64,000 nt of DNA from CAWJJM01 sp963843275 (GTDB lineage Bacteria; Acidobacteriota; Thermoanaerobaculia; Multivoradales; JBCCEF01). The notes below the pieces were generated by a model. It had not been told where the DNA came from. It was given only the letters and a program-made list of their open reading frames with translations, and did not search any database. A program made the translations under genes and the position numbers. Of the stretch, positions 36,175-46,240 are shown one piece after another. The stretch lies in NCBI GenBank assembly GCA_963843275.1, contig CAWJJM010000012.1, positions 1,972,332 through 2,036,331 of the forward strand, in the 5' to 3' direction. Each line of letters begins with the position of its first letter. Position 1 is the first letter of the stretch.

Positions 36175-37368
36175 CCTCTCCTTCCCCGCCCGCCGCCGCG
36201 CCCGCCCGGCCGCGGCCGTCCCCGCCGCCGCCTGCCTGGCGCTGGCCGCCCTGCTCGCCGCCTGCTCGGGCGGCGGCGAGGGCGCCTCGGCCGCCGCCGG
36301 CGCGGCGCCGCCGGCCGTCCCCGTCCACGTCGGGCAGGTGACCCGCGAGACCGTCCCGGTGGAGGTCAACGTGGTCGGCAGCGTGACGCCGCGCTCCACC
36401 GTGGAGGTCAAGTCGCAGGTGGCCGGGGAGGTCACCGCGGTCCGCTTCCAGGAGGGCCAGGAGGTCCGCAAGGGCCAGCCGCTGTTCACCATCGACGCGC
36501 GGCCCTACCGCGCCGCGGTGGCCGCCGCCCGGGCGCGCCTGGAGCGCGACCGGGCTCTGGCCGCCAAGGCGCAGGCCGACGTCGAGCGCTACGCCGACCT
36601 GGTCGCCAAGGACTACGTGACCGCCGAGCAGTACGACCAGATCAAGGCCGACGCGGCGTCGCAACGGGCCACGCTGGAGGCCGACGAGGCGGCCCTCGAG
36701 CAGGCGCGGATCGACCTCGGCTGGACGACGATCGCGGCGCCGGTCTCCGGCCGCACCGGCCGGCTGCTGGTGCACGCCGGCAACGTGGTCAAGGTCAACG
36801 ACCTGCCGCTGGTCGTGATCCAGCAGCTCGAGCCCGTCGACGTGGCCTTCTCGGTGGCGCAGAGCCACCTCGACGAGATCCGTGCCCGCCAGGCCGCCGG
36901 CGAGCTCGCCGCCACCGCCACCCCGCCCGGCGGCGCCGCCCACCGCGGCACCCTGACCTTCATCGACAACGCCGTCGACCCGACGACCGGCACCATCGAG
37001 CTCAAGGCCACCTTCCCCAACCAGGACCGCGCCCTGTGGCCGGGCCAGTTCGTCAACGTCACCCTCGACCTGCGGCTGGAGCAGGACGCGGTGGTGGCGC
37101 CGGCGCCGGCGGTGCAGACCGGCCAGGAGGGCTCCTACGTCTTCGTGGTCCAGGCCGACGGCACCGTCGCGTCGCGCGACGTCGAGGTGAGCCGCACGGT
37201 GGGCCAGCGGGCCGTGATCGCCAAGGGGCTCGACGGCGGCGAGACCGTGGTCACCGACGGCCAGCTGCGGCTGGTGCCGGGGGCGACGGTCGAGGTGATG
37301 AGCCGCGGCGGCACGGCGGGCGGCGCGGCGCCCCGGCCCCGTCCACCCCGGCACCGGCGGAGGGCTGA
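36161..37368 (+). CDS. RND efflux periplasmic adaptor (HlyD/MFP family), stop displaced by frameshift
   Basis: About 402 residues. Lipoprotein signal (LAACSGGG). Blocks of the MFP fold are visible: PVEVNVVGSVTPRSTVEVKSQVAGEV, the lipoyl-like half VRFQEGQEVRKGQPLFTID, an alpha-hairpin (about 115-185), the second lipoyl half WTTIAAPVSGRTGRLLVHAGNVV and a beta-barrel (IDNAVDPTTGTIELKATFPN). As written the frame has no stop and runs on to 40,702. One missing base in the C-run near 37,330 restores an Ala/Pro-rich ending and TGA at 37366-37368, five bases before the pump's ATG. I treat that as the true end. Confidence 0.8.
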
Positions 37369-37373
37369 TCGCG

Positions 37374-40300
37374 ATGAACGTCTCCGAGCTCTTCATCCGC
37401 CGCCCGGTCATGACCACCCTGGTCATGATCTCGATCGTGCTCTTCGGCGTCATGGGCTACCGACTGCTGCCGGTGTCCGACCTGCCCAACGTCGACTTCC
37501 CGACCCTGCAGGTGTCGGCGTCGCTGCCGGGGGCGAGCCCGGAGACCATGGCCTCGTCGGTGGCGACGCCGCTCGAGCGCCAGTTCTCCACCATCGCCGG
37601 CCTCGACTCGATGAACTCGAGCTCGGGGATCGGCTCGACCCAGATCACGCTGCAGTTCAACCTGTCGCGGAACCTCGACGCCGCCGCCCAGGACGTCCAG
37701 GCGGCGATCGCGGCGGCGCAGCGCCAGCTGCCCCCGGACATGCCGTCGCCGCCGACCTACCACAAGGTCAACCCGGCCGACCAGCCGATCCTCTACCTGG
37801 CGCTGACCTCGCCCACCCTGCCGCTGTCGCAGCTCGACGAGTACGGCGAGACGCTGATGGCGCAGCGCATCTCCACGGTGACCGGCGTCGCCCAGGTGCT
37901 GGTCTACGGGGCGCAGAAGTACGCCGTCCGCATCCAGCTCGACCCCGACGCCCTGGCCGCCCGCGGCATCGGCATCGACGAGGTCACCCAGGCGGTGCAG
38001 AGCGCCAACGTCAACCTGCCGACGGGCACGCTCTACGGCCCCGACAAGGCCTACACGGTCGAGGCCAACGGGCAGCTCGACGACGCCGCCGCCTACCGGC
38101 CGGTGATCGTCGCCTAGCGCGACGGCGCGCCGGTGCGGCTCGAAGAGCTGGGACGGGTGGTCGACAGCGTCGAGAACGACAAGCTGGCCGCCTGGTTCGT
38201 CGACCAGCGCTCGGTGGTGCTGGCGATCCAGCGCCAGCCCGGCACCAACACGGTGGAGGTGGCGCGCGAGGTGCGGCGCCTGCTGCCCACCTTCCACACC
38301 CAGCTCCCCGCCTCGGTGTCGCTGGAGGTGCTCTACGACCGCTCCGAGTCGATCCAGGAGTCGGTGGACGACGTCAAGTTCACCCTGTTCCTGGCGCTGT
38401 GCCTGGTCATCCTGGTGATCTTCCTCTTCCTGCGGAACCTCTCGGCGACGGTGATCCCGGCCCTGGCGCTGCCGCTGTCGGTCGTCGGCACCTTCGCGGT
38501 GATGTACCTGTTCGGCTACAGCCTCGACAACCTGTCGCTGATGGCGCTGACCCTGTCGGTGGGCTTCGTCGTCGACGACGCCATCGTCATGCTCGAGAAC
38601 ATCGTCCGCCACATGGAGATGGGCGAGCCGCCCTTCACCGCGGCGCTGCGCGGGGCGCGGGAGATCGGCTTCACCATCGTGTCGATGACCCTGTCGCTGG
38701 CGGCGGTGTTCATCCCCGTGCTGTTCATGGGCGGCATCCTCGGGCGGCTGTTCCACGAGTTCGCGGTCACCATCGGCACGGCGGTGCTGATCTCGGGCTT
38801 CGTCTCGCTGTCGCTGACCCCGATGCTGTGCAGCCGCTTCCTGCGCCCGCCGGGCAAGATCCGCCACGGCCGGCTGTTCCGCTGGTCGGAGCGGGTCTTC
38901 GACGGCGCCCTGGGGTTCTACGACCGGACGCTGACCGGCGTGCTGCGCCACCGGCTGGCGGCGATGGGCGTCCTGGTGGTGGTGCTGGCGGCGACGGTGT
39001 GGCTCTTCGTCAAGGTGCCCAAGGGCTTCCTGCCCAGCGAGGACACCGGCTCGATCTTCGCCTTCACCGAGGGCGCCGAGGGGATCAGCTTCGAGTCGAT
39101 GAAGGAGCACCAGCTCCAGCTCATGCGGATCATCCAGGCCGACCCCAACGTCGAGCAGTTCATGTCGTTCGTCGGCGCCCGCGGTGCCGGCGGCGCCGGC
39201 AACACCGGCATCCTCTTCATCCGCCTGATGCCCCGCGACCAGCGCGAGCTGTCGGTCGACGAGGTGATCCAGGAGCTGCGGCCCAAGCTGGCGCGGGTGC
39301 CGGGCATCAAGGTCTTCCTGCAGAACCCGCCGCCGATCCGCATCGGCGGCCGGCTGTCGAAGAGCCAGTACCAGTACACGCTGCAGGGCTCCGACACCGA
39401 CCGGCTCTACCGCTCCTCGGAGGAGCTGCTGGCGAAGCTGCGCCAGGAGCCCGGCTTCGTCGACGTCACCTCGGACCTGCAGATCAAGAACCCGCACGCG
39501 GTGGTGCAGATCGACCGCGACCAGGCGTCGGCCTACGGGGTGACGGCGCGCCAGATCGAGGAGGCGCTCTACTCGGCCTACGGCACCCGCCGGGTGTCGA
39601 CGATCTACGCGCCCAACAACGAGTACGACGTCATGCTCGAGCTCGAGCCGCGCTTCCAGCAGGACCCGGCGGCGCTGGGCAAGCTCTACGTGCGCTCGGC
39701 CGGCGGCAAGCTGGTGCCCCTCGACGCGGTGGCCTCGATCGCCGAGGAGCTCGGGCCGCTGTCGGTCGCCCACGCCGGCCAGCTCCCGGCGGTGACCCTG
39801 TCGTTCGACCTCGCGCCCGGCACCTCGCTCGACGAGGGCGTGGCGGTGGTCGACCGCCTCGCCCGCGAGGTGCTGCCGGCCGACGTCACCGCCAGCTTCC
39901 AGGGCACGGCGCAGGCCTTCCAGTCGTCGCTGCAGGGCATGGGCGTCCTGCTGGCGATGGCGATCCTGGTGATCTACATGGTGCTCGGCATCCTCTACGA
40001 GAGCTTCATCCACCCGCTGACCATCCTCTCGGCGCTGCCGCTGGCCGGCTTCGGCGCGCTGGTGACGCTGCTGGTCTTCGGCCAGGAGCTGTCGCTCTAC
40101 GCCTTCGTCGGCATCATCATGCTGGTCGGCCTGGTGAAGAAGAACGGCATCATGATGGTCGACTTCGCCATCGAGCGCCGCAAGGAGGGGGCCGCGGCCG
40201 CCGCCGCCATCCACGAGGCGTCGCTGGTGCGCTTCCGGCCGATCATGATGACCACCATGGCGGCCCTGTTCGGCACCCTGCCGATCGCCCTGGGGGCCGG

Positions 40301-40598
40301 CGCCGGCGCCGAGAGCCGCCGCCCGCTCGGCCTCGCCGTGGTCGGCGGCCTGCTCTTCTCCCAGCTCCTGACCCTCTACATCACCCCGGTCTTCTACACC
40401 TACATGGAAGGCCTGCAGGGGTGGCTGAGGCGCCGCCTGCCGGGGTTCACGGGGCGCGGCGAGGCGGCGGCCGGTGCCGGCGCGCACCCACCCGAGCCGC
40501 GCCCGGAGGCCGAGCCAGCGCTGTACGCGACGGGGACCGGCGACGACGAGGCGGACGACGACGTCGGCCGCGAGCCGCGCCCGGCCGCGGCGCGCTAG
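37374..40598 (+). CDS. RND efflux pump, HAE1/AcrB-MdtB type, with in-frame amber codon
   Basis: 1075 codons including the final TAG, the normal size for a hydrophobe/amphiphile efflux RND protein. Start MNVSELFIRRPVMTTLVMI. The proton-relay segment lies in SVGFVVDDAIVMLENIVRH (Asp-Asp in TM4), with further TM blocks near FVGIIMLVGLVKKNGIMMVDFA and RPIMMTTMAALFGTLPIALG. Codon 248 is TAG (38115-38117) inside VIVA-x-RDGAPVRLEELG, where relatives have an aromatic residue. No frame change accompanies it. It is either a base-call error, a null allele or readthrough. Function: proton-driven drug or solvent export with the adaptor and TolC. Last gene of the TetR operon. Confidence 0.85.
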
Positions 40599-40604
40599 CG
40601 GGGC

Positions 40605-40623
40605 GGCGCGCGCCGGGCGCGCC
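40605..40623 (+). terminator. GC hairpin after the RND pump
   Basis: 7-bp perfect stem GGCGCGC/GCGCGCC with a 5-base loop, starting seven bases after the stop codon of the efflux operon. No T-run. Confidence 0.45.
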
Positions 40624-40732
40624 TCCCGACCTCCGGGAGCGGCCCGAGGCGCGGGCCGCGGTCGGCGGCGGCCACGAGCACCGGCCCGCGGCGACTCGGT
40701 AGGGGCGCCGGGCCGACGGGAGCCGGGCCGGG

Positions 40733-43138
40733 CTAGAGCAGGGCCTTCAGGCGGGGGTCGCGGGCGGCGGCCCGGCGCAGGGGTTCCCCGCCGGCGGCCA
40801 CCCCCCGGTCGAGGGCGGCCTTGGCGGCGGCAAGGTCGCCGCCGGCGAGCTCGAGGCGGGCCACCTCGAGCCAGGCGGCGGGCCGGCCGGGAGCGAGCCG
40901 GCGCCACGCCGCGAGCGCTTCGGCGCGCCGGCCCAGGCGGGTCAGCGCCCGGGCGCGCGTCACCGCGGCCACCGTCAGGCCCGGGCGCGCGGCGAGCGCC
41001 GCCTCGAGCAGCGGCAGGGCCTCGGCGTCGCGCCCCTGCCGGGTGAGCAGCGACCCCAGGTTGTAGGTGGCCTCGACGTTGTCGGGGTCGGCCTCGTGGG
41101 CCCGGACCACCGCTGCCAGCGCCTCGCGGTCGTGCCCCCGCCGGCCCAGCAGCGAGCCGAGGTTGTTCCAGGCCATCGAGCTCTTCGGGTCGAGCTCGAC
41201 GGCGTGGCGGTAGAGCTTCAGCGCCGCCTCGTCCTCCCCCAGGCGCTCGGCGACCACCCCCAGGTTGTAGGTCACCGCGGGATCGGTCGGATCGCGGTCG
41301 TAGGCGGTGCGCAGCACCCGCGCCGCCTCCTGGTAGCGGCCGGCGCGGTTGAGGCAGTTGCCCAGCCCCGAGGCGGCGAGCATCGAGTTGGGGTCGACCT
41401 CGAGGGCGCGGCGGAACCAGCCCTCGGCCTCCTCGTACTTCTCCTGCTCGAGCAGCAGATCGCCCATCGCGGTGTAGCCGTCGGGGTCCTTCGGCACCAT
41501 CGCCAGCACGTGCTCGACGAGGCCGCGCGCCTCGTCGAAGTCGCCGCGTTTCTCGAGCAGACGGGCGGCTCCGAGGTAGGCGTTGTCGCGCCCGGGGTCG
41601 AGCACGATGGTCTGGCGGTACTGCGCCAGCGCCTCGTCGCGCCGCCCCAGCCGCACCAGCGCCCCGGCGTAGGAGAGCCGCGCCATCACGTTCTCGGGGT
41701 CGCCGCCGAGCAGCGCCTCCAGCCGGTCGGCGGCGGCCTGGAACTCGCCGGCGCGGATCAGCGACTGCGCCGCCTCGAAGTGGTTCCAGACGTCGATGCG
41801 GTCCTTGGGGTCGGCGCGCTCGGCGTCGGGCCGGGTGGGCCGCGCTCCCCCGCCCACGTAGCCGAGCGCGGCGAGCTTCTGGCGGGTCTCGGCGGGCACG
41901 TCGCCGGGCTGCTGCTCGCCGCGCGCGAAGGGGTCGGCCGCGGCGGCGCGGGCGAGCCGGTCGGCGAGCTCACCGGCGGCTGGTGGCAGCGCCGCCCCGT
42001 CCACCGCCAGGTTCTGGCTCTCGGCCGGGTCGCTCCCGAGGTCGTAGGCCTCCGGGCGCGGCGCGTCGATCACCTTGAAGCGCGAGGTGCGCAGCGCGCG
42101 CAGCGGCGCCCAGCCGAAGTTCAGCTCCGGGGTCAGCGCCTCCAGGTAGGCGGTGCGGTCGTCGCGCTCCCGGCCCTCCCACAACGGCACCAGGCTGCGC
42201 CCGTCCAGACCCTCGCCCGGCGGCAGGCCGAGCAGCTCGAGCAGCGTGGGCGCCAGGTCGACGGTGCGGGCCAGGGCGTCGACACGGCGCCCGGCGGGCA
42301 CCCCGGGGCCGGCGAGCAGCATCGGCACGTGGAGCGTGGCGTCGTAGACGAAGATGCCGTGGGTGCGCTCGCCGTGCTCGCCGAGGGAGTCGCCGTGGTC
42401 GGCGGCGAAGGCGACGATCGTGGAGGCGAGCAGCCCGGCGTCGTCGAGCGACTTGAAGACCCGGCCCAGCTCGCGATCGGCGTAGTGGATCTCGCCGCTG
42501 TAGGGGTCGTCGGGGAAGAGCTTCGCCACGTCGGCGGGGGGGTCGTAGTTGGCGTGCGGGTCGAAGAAGTGGACCCAGAGGAAGAAGGGCCGGTCGCGCG
42601 GGCGCTCCTGCTCCAACCAGCGCACCGCCTTGACCGCGGTCCGGGCGGCCGGGATCTCCTTGAACATGAACTCGATGCGCTGCGGTCCGCCGGAGAGGTC
42701 GTCGTCGTAGCCGTCGAAGCCCTGGTCGAGCCCGAACTGGCTGTCGAGCACGAAGGCGGAGACCACGGCGTGGGTGGCGTAGCCGGCGTCGTGGAGGCGC
42801 TCGGCCAGGGTCACGTCGCGCGCCGGCACCGAGTACAGGCCGTTGTCGCGCACGCCGTGGTGCGGCGGATAGAGGCCGGTCAGGATCGAGGTGTGCGACA
42901 CCAGGGTGAGGGGCGCCACGGTGACGGCGTCGGAGAACCAGGTGCCGCGCCGCGCCATGGCGTCGAGCATCGGGGTCAACCCCCGGCGCCCGCTGGCGTA
43001 GCCCATGTGGTCCCAACGCGTGGTGTCGAAGGTCACCAACAGCAGGTTGGGGCGGTGCGAGCCGCCGCAGCCGGCGAGGGCCGCGCACAGCACCGCCAAG
43101 GGGAGAAGACGGCGGGGCGTCGAGAGGGTGCGGCGCAT
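40733..43138 (-). CDS. Sulfatase-fold lipoprotein fused to TPR repeats
   Basis: 801 residues with lipobox LAGC at the N-terminus. Residues 25-400 form an alkaline-phosphatase-superfamily domain: LLLVTFDTTRWDHMGY (metal site), FAADHGDSLGEHGERTHG (second metal site), LHVPMLLAGPGV. At the formylglycine position the sequence is T-L-V-S-H (PLTLVSHTSILTG), so neither Cys nor Ser is present. Residues 450-790 are about nine TPR units (for example ALAQYRQTIVLDPGRDNAYLGAARLL). TPRs imply binding of a protein partner or multimerisation at the membrane. Such fusions are frequent in acidobacteria and planctomycetes, but the substrate is unknown. It is convergent with the RND operon. Confidence 0.8.
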   Translation of the reverse strand: MRRTLSTPRRLLPLAVLCAALAGCGGSHRPNLLLVTFDTTRWDHMGYASGRRGLTPMLDAMARRGTWFSDAVTVAPLTLVSHTSILTGLYPPHHGVRDNGLYSVPARDVTLAERLHDAGYATHAVVSAFVLDSQFGLDQGFDGYDDDLSGGPQRIEFMFKEIPAARTAVKAVRWLEQERPRDRPFFLWVHFFDPHANYDPPADVAKLFPDDPYSGEIHYADRELGRVFKSLDDAGLLASTIVAFAADHGDSLGEHGERTHGIFVYDATLHVPMLLAGPGVPAGRRVDALARTVDLAPTLLELLGLPPGEGLDGRSLVPLWEGRERDDRTAYLEALTPELNFGWAPLRALRTSRFKVIDAPRPEAYDLGSDPAESQNLAVDGAALPPAAGELADRLARAAAADPFARGEQQPGDVPAETRQKLAALGYVGGGARPTRPDAERADPKDRIDVWNHFEAAQSLIRAGEFQAAADRLEALLGGDPENVMARLSYAGALVRLGRRDEALAQYRQTIVLDPGRDNAYLGAARLLEKRGDFDEARGLVEHVLAMVPKDPDGYTAMGDLLLEQEKYEEAEGWFRRALEVDPNSMLAASGLGNCLNRAGRYQEAARVLRTAYDRDPTDPAVTYNLGVVAERLGEDEAALKLYRHAVELDPKSSMAWNNLGSLLGRRGHDREALAAVVRAHEADPDNVEATYNLGSLLTRQGRDAEALPLLEAALAARPGLTVAAVTRARALTRLGRRAEALAAWRRLAPGRPAAWLEVARLELAGGDLAAAKAALDRGVAAGGEPLRRAAARDPRLKALL

Positions 43139-43164
43139 CGGGAGGGCGGAGAGTCTAACAAGCC

Positions 43165-43196
43165 GACGGCCCGCCCGGAGCGCCGGACGGGCCGTC
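43165..43196 (-). terminator. Hairpin after the beta-helix surface protein gene
   Basis: 9-bp arms GACGGCCCG/CGGGCCGTC, with an inner CCGG/CCGG pairing in the loop, 24 bases beyond the stop codon on the - strand. Confidence 0.5.
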
Positions 43197-43220
43197 AGGG
43201 GGGGGCGATCGGGCGCCCGC

Positions 43221-43736
43221 TCAGTCCTTGCGGCGCACGCCCGCCCGGTGCGGCTCCTGCGCCCGCGCCACCACCGCCCGCGCGGTGGCCAGGTCGGGGG
43301 TGGGCCGGATGAGCACGCTCTGGACCGAACCGTCGGCGCGCGTGCGCACCTTGACCACCACCGCCTGCCCGGCGCGCAAGGCGCCCAGGCCGCGCGCCGC
43401 CTCGGCGCGGAGCCGGCCGCGCAGAGCGCGCTTCTGCTTGGGGTCGAGCCCGCGCTCGGCGGCGTCGTCGCGCTTGGCGGCGAGCACCCGCACGCGGCCC
43501 TGCGGCACGGTCAGGTCGGTGCCGTCCGACAGCGCCAGGCGCACCGCGCCGTCCCGGGTCGCCAGCGACGCCACCGTGGCGGCGTGGAGCGTGCGCCCGC
43601 CCAGCCGGGGCGCCACCGCAGGCGAGGCGGTCGTCCCGGCGGCGGCGGGGCCCGGGCGGGCGACCGCCTGGGGACCTCCGGGCGCCGCCGCGGCGGGCAG
43701 GCCCCCGGCCGCCAGCGACAGGCCGAGCAACAACAT
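43221..43736 (-). other. Probable independent secreted gene within the beta-helix reading frame
   Basis: An ATG at 43736 starts a typical signal peptide (MLLLGLSLAAGGLPAAAAP), followed by a 150-residue domain with HAATVASLATRDG, a KQKRALRGRLRAEA helix and VVVKVRTRADGSVQSVL. A TGA in an alternative frame ends two bases before this ATG, which fits a normal gene boundary. I do not recognise the domain. Confidence 0.5.
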
Positions 43737-46079
43737 CCTCAGGAGCCGGCGGCGGCGGCGGTCCAGCACCGCGCCCGCGGCGAGCAGCAGCAGCAGCACG
43801 AAGGCCACCATGCCGCCGGGGCCGAGCGCGGGCACTTCGACCTCGACCGGGGCGGCGACGTCGATCACCGTGGGATCGGCGGCCGCCGGGGTGTCCGGAT
43901 CGTCGCTCAGGACGTCGCTGGCGAGCTGCGGGCAGAAGCCGAAGGTCGCCTGCTCCGAGACCGGGCCCGTGTAGCCGGTGTCCACCTGCACCTGCCAGCT
44001 CACCGTCACCATCTCGCCCGCGCCGAGCGCCCCGATCCAGACCTCGAGCGGGTCTTCGGTGTGGACCGCCGGAGCGATCCCTCCGGTCACCGAGACCGAC
44101 TCCGGGACGAAGACGGTGTGGGTGGGCGTCGGTGCGTTGAGGCTGCTGCCGGCGCAGCCGCATTCGCCGGTGCCCTCGATCGTCGCCGTGTAGGTGATGA
44201 CGCCGGCCGCGAGCGAAGCGGTGAGCTCGTTGGTGGCGGTCACCGTCGGCGGCCCGGAGAGGAAGTTCGAGAAGTCCACGCCGCCGGCGTAGGCACCGCC
44301 GATGTGGCTGAGGATGGTCGGGACGCTGGTCGTCCCCCACCAGTTGCTCTGGGCGGAGATGCCGTCCACCCGAGCCTCCAGGTCGGTCGAGTTGTCGAAC
44401 AGCGAGTTGAGACCCGGCGAGCCGCTCCCGCCACCGCCGAGGTCCGGCGGCTCGCCCGCCGACGTGGAGTCGCCCGACACGACGAAGCCCACCGAGTTGT
44501 TGGTCACCGTGTTACAGGTCGCCAGCACCTGGCTCCCCTCCGGCCACGCATCGTCTTCGATGTGGATGCCGTGAGTGAACCCGTCGTCGACCACGTTGTC
44601 GCGGATCACGAGGTCGGAGGCGTCGAGAGAGGACTGCGAAGTTCCGTAGGCGAAGATGCCGTCGCCGTCGTCGCCGCGGGTCACCGTGTTGCCGGCGATC
44701 AACCGGTGCAGGGAGCCGGTGCCTCCGTCGTCGAAGTTCCAGGCGTCGATGATCCCGCTCGAGCCCGGCTGGTCGATCACGTTGCCGGCGATCGTGGTGG
44801 AGGAGTCGACGAGGTAGGGCTCCTCGTCGAGACTGGTGGCGGTGATGTGGATGCCGTCGTAGGTCGGCTCGGTGACCGAGTTGTTGGCGATCGTGAACTG
44901 GAGGTCGGTGTCGTCGCCGTCCGGGTAGAACTCCTCCTCGATCTCCAGGTAGATGCCGTCCGTCCCCGGCGCGATGATCTCGTTGCCCGAGACGTCGACG
45001 TGGGCGATGACCGACCCGGCGTCGGCCTCGGAGTAGTACAGGTCGACGCCGTTGCCGGCGGGCGTGTCGATGGTGTTGTTGGTGATCGTCGGCGAGGCGG
45101 TCATGTGGTCGCTGCCCAGGATCGGCGTGTACGCCGTCTCCAGGGTCTCGAACGACATGTAGATCGAGTCCTCGCCAGCCCCGGTGAAGGTGTTGCCCGA
45201 GACCAGCGGCTGCGTCGAGGCGCTGCCGGTCTCGAAGTCGGCGTAGTAGTAGACGTCGGTCCGCGAGCCGGTGGCGACGTTGCCGACGATCTTCGTGGTG
45301 TCCGTGAGCGACTCCCCGGTGTAGTCGTCGAGCTCGACGTCGATCGCGTACTCGGTGTTGGTGAAGTGGTTCCCCGAGACGGTCGGGCCGAGGACCCAGC
45401 TGCCGCCGCCAGCCGACGCCTCGAGGTCGGCGGAGAGGTAGATGCCCTCGTAGAACCCGTCGAAGGTGTTGTTGCTGATCGTCCCGGTGTACGACCGGTC
45501 ACCGTCGGAGGTCGCGTCGCTGTCGACCACCAGGCCGTACTCGGTGGCGTCCCGGCTGTCGAAGATGTTGTCGTCGATCGTCGGCGCCATCGCCACCGTG
45601 GTCGGCGCGAAGTGGACCAGCGTCTGGCCGGGCGAGGTGTTCTCGTGGGTCAGCGTGAAGCCGGTCAACGTGGTGCCCGCGGCCAGCGGGGTGTCGACGT
45701 TCTCGACCACCGGGGTGCCGGCCGGCGCCCGCAAGGTGGTGGTGGTCTTGTCGGCGCCGTGCACCGTCACCCCACTGACCAGCTCCAGCGGGTACGACTC
45801 GCCGAGCGCGGTGTCGTAGGCACCCGCCGCCACCTCCACGCGATCGCCGCTCGCGACGTTGGCGAGCGCGTGGGTGAGGGTCTCCCACGGGGTGCCGCTG
45901 TTCTGCGCCTGGGCCGGGGTGCGCCCATCGTCCCCGGAGGTGGCGTCGACGTAGTAGGTGGCCGCCCACACCTCCGGCGCGGTCACCGCACCGCTCGCCA
46001 GCACGAGCACCAGCGCCCACCCCAGCGCCTTCCGCCCCGAGCCCCACTCCTCCGGACGCACGAACGCCGATCGATACAC
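43221..46079 (-). CDS. Large secreted beta-helix surface protein with C-terminal sorting signal, fused to an extra domain
   Basis: 952 residues from the GTG at 46079 (GAGAGGA upstream), with a signal peptide ending near VWA-ATYYVD. About residues 40-560 form a right-handed beta-helix with regular NNT/GN turns (ISNNTF, SGNEI, ANNSV, AGNVID). A beta-sandwich repeat-like domain follows (ITYTATIEGTGECGC), then VPALGPGG plus a hydrophobic stretch and an Arg run, a sorting-type anchor. The frame does not stop there. It continues through an ATG at 43736, which opens what looks like a second signal peptide and a ~110-residue soluble basic domain. The composite may be two genes joined by a lost stop. 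The DNA of the helix is slightly richer in A/T. Surface adhesion or polysaccharide binding is inferred. Confidence 0.75.
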   Translation of the reverse strand: MYRSAFVRPEEWGSGRKALGWALVLVLASGAVTAPEVWAATYYVDATSGDDGRTPAQAQNSGTPWETLTHALANVASGDRVEVAAGAYDTALGESYPLELVSGVTVHGADKTTTTLRAPAGTPVVENVDTPLAAGTTLTGFTLTHENTSPGQTLVHFAPTTVAMAPTIDDNIFDSRDATEYGLVVDSDATSDGDRSYTGTISNNTFDGFYEGIYLSADLEASAGGGSWVLGPTVSGNHFTNTEYAIDVELDDYTGESLTDTTKIVGNVATGSRTDVYYYADFETGSASTQPLVSGNTFTGAGEDSIYMSFETLETAYTPILGSDHMTASPTITNNTIDTPAGNGVDLYYSEADAGSVIAHVDVSGNEIIAPGTDGIYLEIEEEFYPDGDDTDLQFTIANNSVTEPTYDGIHITATSLDEEPYLVDSSTTIAGNVIDQPGSSGIIDAWNFDDGGTGSLHRLIAGNTVTRGDDGDGIFAYGTSQSSLDASDLVIRDNVVDDGFTHGIHIEDDAWPEGSQVLATCNTVTNNSVGFVVSGDSTSAGEPPDLGGGGSGSPGLNSLFDNSTDLEARVDGISAQSNWWGTTSVPTILSHIGGAYAGGVDFSNFLSGPPTVTATNELTASLAAGVITYTATIEGTGECGCAGSSLNAPTPTHTVFVPESVSVTGGIAPAVHTEDPLEVWIGALGAGEMVTVSWQVQVDTGYTGPVSEQATFGFCPQLASDVLSDDPDTPAAADPTVIDVAAPVEVEVPALGPGGMVAFVLLLLLAAGAVLDRRRRRLLRMLLLGLSLAAGGLPAAAAPGGPQAVARPGPAAAGTTASPAVAPRLGGRTLHAATVASLATRDGAVRLALSDGTDLTVPQGRVRVLAAKRDDAAERGLDPKQKRALRGRLRAEAARGLGALRAGQAVVVKVRTRADGSVQSVLIRPTPDLATARAVVARAQEPHRAGVRRKD

Positions 46080-46116
46080 GTCAAGTCCTCTCGGAGATTG
46101 AAGAAACCGTCGATGG

Positions 46117-46145
46117 AGTATTCCCTCGGAATCCACCCCTGTCAA
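46117..46145 (-). promoter_or_regulatory. Strong sigma70-type promoter for the beta-helix surface protein
   Basis: Reading the - strand: TTGACA (46145-46140, perfect -35), 17-bp spacer, AATACT (46122-46117). The predicted start lies near 46,110, leaving a ~30-base leader that contains the RBS. One of the best promoters in the window. Confidence 0.7.
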
Positions 46146-46240
46146 CCCCGGAGGGTGGGCCGCTCCGACCCGTCGGGGTGGGTGGGCCGGGCGCCGGCGT
46201 GACGGCTCGCCCGCCCCGGACGCAGCGCGGCACCGATGTG

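Noticed and set aside
38115..38117. Genetic-code change with TAG as sense codon
   Set aside because: TAG also acts as a normal stop at 33,894, 40,598 and other gene ends in this window.
35984..40702. Single giant + strand frame over adaptor and pump
   Set aside because: Only its first part (from 36,161) is the adaptor. Beyond about 37,330 it is out of frame with the pump, whose protein is in another frame.
37251..40907. 1218-codon - strand frame antisense to the RND pump
   Set aside because: Highly repetitive Arg/His/Asp composition, no start signal and fully inside real genes.
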